Of a stretch of DNA of 43,272 nucleotides, positions 36,799-43,272 are shown one piece after another (position 1 is the stretch's first letter; each line of letters begins with the position of its first letter). The notes under the pieces were generated by a model that saw only the letters and a program-made list of their open reading frames with translations, had not been told where the DNA came from and searched no databases. The DNA is from Vibrio thalassae (lineage in GTDB: Bacteria > Pseudomonadota > Gammaproteobacteria > Enterobacterales > Vibrionaceae): NCBI RefSeq assembly GCF_900089835.1, contig NZ_OANU01000063.1:1-43272 (forward strand), written 5' to 3'. A program made the translations under genes and the position numbers.

Positions 36799-37060
36799 TG
36801 CCGAGCTACAAGCGATGGTGAAAGCGCTAATGGCGTCAGAAAACCGATTGAAACAAGAGCGCCAGTCGCTACTTGAACAGCTCAAACTTGCCTTCGAACG
36901 CCAGTTCGCTAAACGCTCGGAGGCGCTAAAGCCTTACGATGTATCTCAAGGTGACCTCTTCAACGAAGAGATGTCTACCAGTTGCTTGATTTATGGGGAA
37001 ACTTCAATAGCTTCTATGCGGAATTACCAACCAAACGATGATATTTTTGGAAAGCAGTGA
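36799..37060 (+). pseudogene. IS66-family TnpC N-terminal fragment
   Basis: Directly after the IS10-like right end the frame reads AELQAMVKALMASENRLKQE and then AFERQFAKRSEAL with DVSQGDLFNEE. This is the coiled-coil N-terminal part of an IS66 TnpC. It lacks the start codon and departs from the family after about 36975. No catalytic region is present. An IS66 C-terminal piece lies inside the ISAs1 element at about 15960-16371. Confidence 0.75.
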
Positions 37061-37502
37061 AGCATTCTGTGAAGGCGGTTGTCTGACGCTATAAAATAGC
37101 CGAATGTTAAAAGGCCACCTTAAACGGTGGCCTTTAAGTACGACGACTCGGGACCCTAATTCCGAAACGACGTTTTCCAAAAAGTACGTGTACTTTCTGA
37201 AACCGGTAGACCACCCCACTCCAGATAGAAACTGTGGATTAGTCGAAATAGGTGTCAATCGATGACCATGTTGCCTAACATAGTTATCATCTACGCTTGT
37301 TTTAGGCCTCAAAATAATTCTAATGACAATCATGACCTTAATCAATCCAGTCATGGTTAGTTAGTGAACAAAGCGTACATAAAAATCAGCAATAGTGGTA
37401 ATTCAATCACACTTATATCTACTCTACGCATATTTCACATCGCTAGCGAAAAGTTATGGTGTTTGGTAGGATCGTGCTACCTATACCAAAAGACATAAAT
37501 CG
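37061..37502. other. Gene-free stretch with a hairpin
   Basis: No supported gene is seen in these 442 bases. A perfect 10-bp hairpin AAAGGCCACC/GGTGGCCTTT (37110-37119 and 37126-37135) could be a weak terminator or an IS relic. The sequence after it looks like decayed DNA. GGTAG-N7-CTACC (near 37466-37482) lies close to the promoter area of the next gene. Confidence 0.5.
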
Positions 37503-38075
37503 ATGAAATTAACCAAACTTACTCAAGAGATTTTCGATCACCTTTACCGTGATATCACTGAATTCCGTACCACATTTGATTTGCCAGTAAATGACCCTCA
37601 CTCTCTTGATGATGCAGCGGATACTTTGCATAGCTCGCTAGCTATCGAAGAAATGACTGAATTGGCGGAAGCCGATAGTAAAGTGGAACAAGCGGATGCG
37701 ATCATCGATTCGGTTTATGTGTTAATGGGTCGCTTGGTTCACCTTGGCGATAGCAAAGTTGCGGACAACGTGGCTATTAGCTACCTTATTGAACTGTTAC
37801 TGCATGTTGCCGCTAACCGCGACATCGACTTCATTACATGCTGGGATGAAATCCATTCTAGTAATATGAGCAAAGTGTGCCGCACTGAGCAAGAGTATGC
37901 AGAAACTGAAGCTCACTACGCCAAACAGGGCATTACTCTAATGGCCGTTCAAAAAGGTGAATACATCATCGCAAAATGCGCGGAAGATTTTGTTTCTGAA
38001 GCGAAGACTATCCGTAAGGGCAAAGTACTTAAATCGGTTTACTACCGTCCAGCAGACCTAACTCCGTTGGTATAA
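37503..38075 (+). CDS. MazG-like / all-alpha NTP pyrophosphohydrolase family protein
   Basis: This 190-residue cytosolic protein contains the acidic motif of all-alpha NTP pyrophosphohydrolases: SLAIEEMTELAEA (E49, E50, E53) followed by EQADAIIDSVYVLMG (D65, D69), which would bind Mg. A C-terminal extension of about 75 residues has CWDEIHSSNMSKVC and YYRPADL. Such enzymes hydrolyse nucleoside triphosphates (including damaged ones) to monophosphates; the substrate here is unknown. It is monocistronic with a weak ribosome site and a strong terminator. Confidence 0.75.
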   Translation: MKLTKLTQEIFDHLYRDITEFRTTFDLPVNDPHSLDDAADTLHSSLAIEEMTELAEADSKVEQADAIIDSVYVLMGRLVHLGDSKVADNVAISYLIELLLHVAANRDIDFITCWDEIHSSNMSKVCRTEQEYAETEAHYAKQGITLMAVQKGEYIIAKCAEDFVSEAKTIRKGKVLKSVYYRPADLTPLV

Positions 38076-38096
38076 ATCCTGCAAAATTGCTTTGAC

Positions 38097-38127
38097 AATG
38101 GCTATCACTGCGATAGCCATTTTTATT
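38097..38127 (+). terminator. Terminator of the MazG-like gene
   Basis: The stem AATGGCTATC/GATAGCCATT has a 5-base loop and a T-rich tail. Confidence 0.9.
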
Positions 38128-38264
38128 TTCCGTCGAATCATTCAGTTATGCTTTACTGTTCCCTTCTATCAAAACAAAAAGGGATGATTGAGCGTCTATG
38201 TATATAATGAGAAAGCGCACAGAGCGATGACGCTATTCACCGTCACATCGCATTCACCACACCA

Positions 38265-39023
38265 TCAATCTTCAAAAATAAGATAGGCTCGCCCGTTATG
38301 ATCAAGTTTTTGAACCGTCGTCTTGTAAACCGAGTTGATGTTCTCAACCGTCAAGACATCTTGACTACTCCCCACTGCTTCAAGTACACCATTGTTTAGT
38401 AACACGACATTGTCAGCCCTAGTTAACGTCACGTTTAGGTCGTGATTTGCCACAATAACGGTTGTACCCTGACTGGTGACAAGCTCGATAAGTCGATGAA
38501 GGTACTTTTCCTGGCCAATATCCAGTGGCGCCGCTGGCTCATCCAAAATCAAGTACTGTGCTAGTGGGTTGATGGGTTTCCATACTTGTATGCAACATGC
38601 CGCTAACCGCACTCGCTGCCACTCCCCACCAGATAAATGATGGACTGTACGACTCAACATCGTATCCAGATTCAACAGTTCAACAATGGATAAAATGGCG
38701 CTATTTACCTCTACACTATCATCTTTACAGCTGGCAGGAATGGATAACGAAAGAAACTGATAAACAGGCATATTGAACGCCGGGCGAGCGGATTGACTGA
38801 GATAGGCGCGAGTTAAGGCAATATCAGGAAGAGACAATGTCGACAGCGATGTCCCTTCAATAACAATATCACCTTGATAATCAATCACCCCAGCTAATGC
38901 AGCAAGCAATGTGCTTTTACCGCTCCCGTTAGGACCGATGACGTGTGTGAGTTGCCCTTTGGGGATAGTGATCGTCAATGGTAGTAATCGAGTACCAATC
39001 GCTAAATTATGAACTTGAATCAT
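38265..39023 (-). CDS. btuD: Vitamin B12 ABC importer ATPase BtuD
   Basis: This 252-residue ATPase has Walker [10 protein letters not shown] (30-38), the signature [11 protein letters not shown], Walker [13 protein letters not shown] and the H-loop VANHDLN. The pairing with a BtuC-type permease identifies it as the B12 (or closely related FecCD-type) importer. Its start overlaps the end of btuC by 17 bases, so translation is coupled. The binding protein BtuF is not in the window. Confidence 0.87.
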   Translation of the reverse strand: MIQVHNLAIGTRLLPLTITIPKGQLTHVIGPNGSGKSTLLAALAGVIDYQGDIVIEGTSLSTLSLPDIALTRAYLSQSARPAFNMPVYQFLSLSIPASCKDDSVEVNSAILSIVELLNLDTMLSRTVHHLSGGEWQRVRLAACCIQVWKPINPLAQYLILDEPAAPLDIGQEKYLHRLIELVTSQGTTVIVANHDLNVTLTRADNVVLLNNGVLEAVGSSQDVLTVENINSVYKTTVQKLDHNGRAYLIFED

Positions 39024-40005
39024 GACTCTTCACCAACATCCAAATAAAGATTGGCGCGCCTATTGTCGTCGTCATCACTCCAACGGGTAGCTCAGCAGAA
39101 TCTAACACCACCCTTGCAAGTATGTCAGAGATCACCAACAAGGTTGCCCCAGTTACCGCAGACAATGGCAACAAATAGCGGTTTTCAGTACCAAAAGCTA
39201 AACGCAGAAGATGCGGAACAACCAAGCCAACAAAGCTAATCACCCCCCCTAAAGCAACTGAACCTCCGACCAAAAGCGATACACAAAGGATAAGTTGCCA
39301 GCGTACTCGGTTGACGTCCACGCCTAATTGTTTGGCGTGCACTTCCCCTACCATCAACTTATCAAGAACCCTACCTTGTAGGCATAGCCATACACTGATT
39401 GGCATCATGAGTATCGTAAGCACGTGCTGGTACCAACTCACTCCACCAACGCTTCCCATCAGCCAGTACATTAACTGACGAATGCTTAAATCGTCACTGA
39501 AATAGAACGCCCACGTTACGACGGCACTCGATAGAATCCCAAGCGCAACACCCACTAACAACAGCCGCGTTGTTGTCAGTCTCATGGTTTTTGCCATACT
39601 CACCAAAATGATGGTGAAACCAAGCGCCCCCACTACCCCAGCAAGCATAAAGCCGAGTGGCGTTGCTGCTGCAGGAAACGCGAACAAAATGATCACCATC
39701 CCTAAACTGGCACCGCCTGAAATTCCAAGAACGCCAGGTTCGGCAAGGACATTACCTAACAAGACCTGCAGTGAGGCTCCAGAGAGTGCCAACGCGGCAC
39801 CGATTGCTGCTGCGGCAAGCAATCTTGGTAAACGCAAATCATAAAGAAGACGTGACTCAAGCGAGGTCTGGGGTGAAAAAGGGTTGATAAGAAGCTCTCC
39901 AACCGAGAGGTGAAGTAGCGCAGAAACAACTAAGACGCCGGTCATCGCAATAATTAAATAGCGCCAGCGTCTTTGGTTTTGATTCAGTAACTGATTGAAT
40001 TCCAT
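39007..40005 (-). CDS. btuC: Vitamin B12 ABC importer permease BtuC
   Basis: This 332-residue FecCD-family inner-membrane protein has about ten hydrophobic helices. The conserved segments [20 protein letters not shown] and [15 protein letters not shown] form the translocation pathway and the ATPase coupling loop. The length equals that of E. coli BtuC (326) within a few residues. I saw no cobalamin riboswitch in the 45 bases between it and astE. The ribosome site is weak. Confidence 0.87.
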   Translation of the reverse strand: MEFNQLLNQNQRRWRYLIIAMTGVLVVSALLHLSVGELLINPFSPQTSLESRLLYDLRLPRLLAAAAIGAALALSGASLQVLLGNVLAEPGVLGISGGASLGMVIILFAFPAAATPLGFMLAGVVGALGFTIILVSMAKTMRLTTTRLLLVGVALGILSSAVVTWAFYFSDDLSIRQLMYWLMGSVGGVSWYQHVLTILMMPISVWLCLQGRVLDKLMVGEVHAKQLGVDVNRVRWQLILCVSLLVGGSVALGGVISFVGLVVPHLLRLAFGTENRYLLPLSAVTGATLLVISDILARVVLDSAELPVGVMTTTIGAPIFIWMLVKSHDSSS

Positions 40006-40050
40006 TTGAGAAGCATAACAGCGGCGATGCAGAACGCCACTGTTTTTCGA

Positions 40051-41079
40051 TCAATCGTAGACCAGTTGGTCATCCTCATAGCGGGTTGCCACTTTTACCA
40101 CCATTAAGGCGGCTCGTTGTCCTACAACTACTTTTCGATTCGGGAAAACAATAGCCTCATGATCGTTCTTTGCCATTAACGGTTTATCACCATCATGACC
40201 GAAGACTTCACCATGTTTAAACTCGGTAAAGTTCTCAACATCATCGTCAAACAAGAAGTCAAAATCGTCATGATGACGGATAACAGTGCGAGAAACACGA
40301 TAGATAATCGGCTGTTTGGCTAAGTGCTCTGGTGTTTCTTGTGAAAGTAAGTCACGAGTTGCCAGATCAAATGCCAACAGTTTTTCTAAGTCGTTTTCAC
40401 CAATTCGGGCGACGCGACCAAGCTCCATCGTTAACGCTTGTGCACCGTAATTCTCCGCAGAGAACCAGCTAAAGGTACTCGATGGCGCATTCGATAGCAG
40501 TACCGCATCCATATGCGCACTGGCTACATAGTCAAACAGCGCTTTACTTCTTACTGCATGCCTTGAACGAGGACTCACAACAAAAGAATAGTGTTTGGAT
40601 TCACGAATCGCGCAATGTAAGTCCAAATGCCAGCGGCAGTATTCGTCAGTGCCTTGATAAAACTTATCGACCAATGCGCGTAGGTGTTTTGCAATCGCTA
40701 CTTCCCTATTCACAGAATGTGGCTTGTTGCCAAACAGTCGGTTTAAGTTCTCATCAATAAAACGAGTAAAGCGGTTCGTCGCTTCTGGGTGGGCAATGAT
40801 AAATAAGCAACGAGCATTCAGCTTCAAAAAGCCAGACTCAATGTCTTCCACCATTTTACTGACCAGTTCCATGGGTGCCGTTTCGTCACCATGGATTCCA
40901 CATGAAATGATGATGTGTTTACTGTCTTTATCTAGATGTTTTGGGGTAACTTCTAACACCCCACGATAACTCAGTTCCATTTTCACTCCATCTGGAGTGC
41001 TCAGCGATTTTGCAGTGAACTCAGTTTCGGTTTCCAATGTATCTTTCAGAAATGACTGGCGAAAAAGCGATTTCGTCAT
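40051..41079 (-). CDS. astE: Succinylglutamate desuccinylase AstE
   Basis: This 342-residue zinc hydrolase of the AstE/AspA carboxypeptidase-like family has zinc ligands in GIHGDE (H63, E66) and WHLDLHCA (H155). It splits N-succinylglutamate to glutamate and succinate, the last step of the arginine succinyltransferase pathway. The other ast genes are absent here. GGGAG is 6 bases before ATG. btuC and btuD follow on the same strand. Confidence 0.88.
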   Translation of the reverse strand: MTKSLFRQSFLKDTLETETEFTAKSLSTPDGVKMELSYRGVLEVTPKHLDKDSKHIIISCGIHGDETAPMELVSKMVEDIESGFLKLNARCLFIIAHPEATNRFTRFIDENLNRLFGNKPHSVNREVAIAKHLRALVDKFYQGTDEYCRWHLDLHCAIRESKHYSFVVSPRSRHAVRSKALFDYVASAHMDAVLLSNAPSSTFSWFSAENYGAQALTMELGRVARIGENDLEKLLAFDLATRDLLSQETPEHLAKQPIIYRVSRTVIRHHDDFDFLFDDDVENFTEFKHGEVFGHDGDKPLMAKNDHEAIVFPNRKVVVGQRAALMVVKVATRYEDDQLVYD

Positions 41080-41267
41080 GCGCTGCTCCCTATCTAACAG
41101 CGGTATGGTAATGAAACATTCAATAAATTTATACGGATATGATCGCGTTTATCGAAGTAAGTCTCGTAACTTTAAGGCAAAACCCTTATTTTACCGAAAA
41201 ATCGACGAAGAGCACTACGCATGCAGTAACATAACCATTGCGTCACTCCATGCGTTGCTCGTTCGAT

Positions 41268-43100
41268 TTATGATTTCAGGCCATCGAGTAGCGTTTCAAA
41301 TTCATCTACTTTGACTGCCAACTTAGCCATTCCCTCATTCCAAAACGAGGATTGTGTCAGATCTTTGCCCATGTGTTTCAAGACCACCTCTTCCGCCAAA
41401 TACGAACCTGTATCTCTTAGCAGAGCAACATAGTCCGGAAAGAATGCGTCTCCTTTGGTCGCGCGCTGAGCGTAGACACCTTGACTAAACAGATAACCGA
41501 ATAAATACGGATAGTTATAAAAACTCAGCTCAGAAATACTGAAGTGCAGCTTACTCGCCCAGAAGTATGGGTCAGTGCCTGACATAGAGTCACCATACCA
41601 ATCACGCCAGGTCTTCGACATTAGATCACACAACTGTTTGGCATCTAATTCATTGTTCTCTCTGGCCTCATAGAAAGCCTTTTCAAACTCATAGCGCACT
41701 GGAATGTTGATCGTCAGAGCATAGGCAGAAGATAATTCTTCCCACAGCATTTCGAGCTTCTCTTGTGCAGTTTGGGCCTGCTCGAGCATGTAGTCCCGAA
41801 CGATATTCTCTGCAAAAATTGAGGCTGTTTCAGCCAAAGTCATCGGATAGTGAGTGCGACACAACGGCAAGTCACGCATTACCCAATTATGGAAGGCGTG
41901 TCCGAGTTCATGAGCCAATGTGAGCAAATCTGAACGGCTTCCGCCCCAAGTCATAAACACCAATGGTGTGCGCGTTGCTGCCAGCTTAGTACAATATGCC
42001 CCTAAGCGACGGTTGTTAGATGGCTCTGCGTCAATCCAACCATTATCCACCATAGTTTGAACAAACTCCGCCATGGATGCGTCAACCTGTTCAAACGCGG
42101 CTTTGATCACAGCAATGCCTTCCTCAAAGGAATAGACCTGCGCTTCTCCACTGTTTAACGGGGGCATGGCAGCCAGATGATTCCATGGTGTCATCGCCTC
42201 AAGTCCATGTACACGAGCCATCAGCTTGCCCGCTTTTTGACCTACGGCTTTGTGCTCATGAGCGGCGGACATCATCGCATCCAGTGTTTCTCGCTGGATA
42301 CGATTCTCTCGCAAGCTAGGATCTAGGAAGTGCTCTTGCTTCGCTTTAGAGCGTTTCTTACCTTCATTGTGTCGCCATCCTGCTAACGCATTCACAATGG
42401 CGGCAAACGACGTTTCATTGGCCTTCATCGCAGATTGAATGCCCTCCCACGCGGCTTGCTGTTTTGCAAATTCACCGCCATACAAAAGGCTGGCCGCCTT
42501 GGAAAAACCGACGGTCTCCGAGCCGGAGTCCGTTTTGATTTCAATGGAAAGAGAACCCGTTATATTGTCGTATAACCTACCCCAGGCATCACGCCCATCC
42601 ACTTGCACCGCACAAAGCAGTTGCTCTTCCTCAATGCTCAGTTGAGTCTCCGCTTTGCGTTGCAATAGCTCAATTTGAAAGCCTTGCCCTGAGACAGACG
42701 GATCCTCATGGTCAAGAACTTGTTCAATAAACGACACGTCTGCCAACGCCAAAGTATTTTCGTACGGGGTGAACGCTTGTTCTAGTTCGGAATTTAGCTG
42801 AGCAATACGCCCAATTAACTGTTTGGCTTGAGTATTTTGTGCATCGGTAGAAGCATAGCAATTGGCTAACGTATTCACTGTCGCCAGTAAAGTACCTGCC
42901 GCCTCCATGGTTTGAATCGCATTTTGCATCGCTGACACATTCTGACGTTCGCCACAGTGATTATTCAACAGTTCAATAGAACGTCGAATCAAAGCAATGT
43001 CTTGCTCTACTTTTGGATCATCAAGGTTTTGATAAGCTATCGAAAGATCCCAAACGGCTTTGTTCCGGCGTTTTTCAAGGTAGTTGTCGCCTTTAATTTT
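41268..43100 (-). pseudogene. pepF: M3-family oligoendopeptidase (PepF-like) lacking its start codon
   Basis: The zinc site HELGHAFH is intact, with the distal Glu in LAETASIFAE, and the C-terminal end is complete. Homology clearly runs upstream of the first possible start (TTG 42992). The frame reads KAVWDLSIAYQNLDDPKVEQ before it, the usual first residues of this family, but no ATG, GTG or TTG precedes this segment. An IS3-type transposase stop at 43101-43103 stands in the same frame. The insertion therefore seems to have removed the natural start and promoter. Translation from TTG 42992 would make a shortened enzyme of 574 residues. Confidence 0.75.
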
Positions 43101-43271
43101 TTAAGCAGCTTCTTTCTGCCTTTCAGGATTTAGCTTAACTTCACCAACTTCATCCCAGTTTCTAGATTCGTTTGACCACCGCTGTGGGTTGGCTGCTCTC
43201 GCTTGTTTATAAAGCTCTTTGCGCTTAGCTAAGATGGTACTATCCTCTCCATTATGGCGTTGAACTGGGGT
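43101..43271 (-). CDS. IS3-type (integrase-core) transposase, C-terminal end, cut by window edge
   Basis: The frame reads TPVQRHNGEDSTILAKRKEL and then NPQRWSNESRNWDEVGEVKL and LNPE before TAA. The pattern PERW-TRNW-PVGEV-LNPE is the usual tail of a group of DDE integrase-core transposases (IS3-like). The stop is followed by GGCGACAACTACCTTGA, probably the insertion sequence end, and then by the pepF coding sequence. Confidence 0.7.
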   Translation of the reverse strand, partial: TPVQRHNGEDSTILAKRKELYKQARAANPQRWSNESRNWDEVGEVKLNPERQKEAA

Positions 43272-43272
43272 C

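Noticed and set aside
36799..36807. Target duplication for the IS10-like element
   Set aside because: TGCCGAGCT does not match the left flank CACAAAACC.
37004..37354. 116-codon open frame on the minus strand after the IS66 fragment
   Set aside because: It overlaps the IS66 remnant and a hairpin, has no ribosome site and no recognisable domain.
40006..40050. Cobalamin riboswitch before btuC
   Set aside because: The gap is only 45 bases and no B12-box-like sequence is visible.

Overview
The window looks like a Vibrio chromosome segment. The support is the familiar Vibrionaceae gene set and order: grxA next to a ybjL-type exchanger, FabV enoyl reductase convergent with it, a PsrA-like TetR regulator upstream of a short FadE, BtuC/BtuD beside AstE, and an oligoendopeptidase F. 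These calls rest on motif and family recognition; no database search was run.

Layout. (1) 1-2426: the right end of an IS21-type element, a twin palindrome, and an integrase/excisionase pair (minus strand) from an integrated element, with no other phage genes. (2) 2427-11046: ordinary core genes: an iron-dependent alcohol dehydrogenase, grxA behind an OxyR-like site, a YbjL-like transporter, fabV, fadE and psrA. PsrA has a matching autoregulatory palindrome, and upstream of it, on the other strand, lies an untranslated stretch ending in a strong terminator that could be a small RNA. (3) 11047-12957: a decayed ISL3-type element sitting in that terminator's T-run, then non-coding debris. (4) 12958-34233: a large inositol catabolism island. 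(5) 34234-37502: a graveyard of ISL3, IS10-like and IS66 remnants around one hypothetical gene. (6) 37503-43272: core genes again (MazG-like protein, btuD, btuC, astE, pepF). The pepF start has been removed by an IS3-type element at the window edge.

The inositol island carries enzymes for myo-inositol -> 2-keto-inositol (two IolG-type dehydrogenases) -> diketone (IolE) -> 5-deoxyglucuronate (IolD) -> 2-deoxy-5-ketogluconate (two IolB paralogues) -> its 6-phosphate (two IolC kinases, one fused to a DUF2090 aldolase-like domain) -> DHAP plus malonate semialdehyde (an IolJ-like class II aldolase). It also has an IolI-like isomerase and a CUT2-type ABC importer. IolA is not in the window. Three regulators are present: two RpiR/SIS paralogues and one LacI-type. 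A palindrome, TGAAAT-N4-ATTTCA, lies in front of three island transcription units and is the likely RpiR operator. One copy is shared by the main iol operon and a divergent Fe(II)/2-oxoglutarate (PhyH-type) dioxygenase. That dioxygenase is not part of any described inositol pathway known to me and is the best candidate here for a new activity, perhaps opening O-methylated or otherwise modified inositols.

The mobile elements are informative. A chimeric ISAs1/IS66 element with perfect 10-bp target duplications separates the iolC operator from rpiR1. An IS10-like copy has lost part of its catalytic domain, carries a 31-bp tandem duplication and has no target duplication. IS66 N- and C-terminal fragments lie about 20 kb apart.
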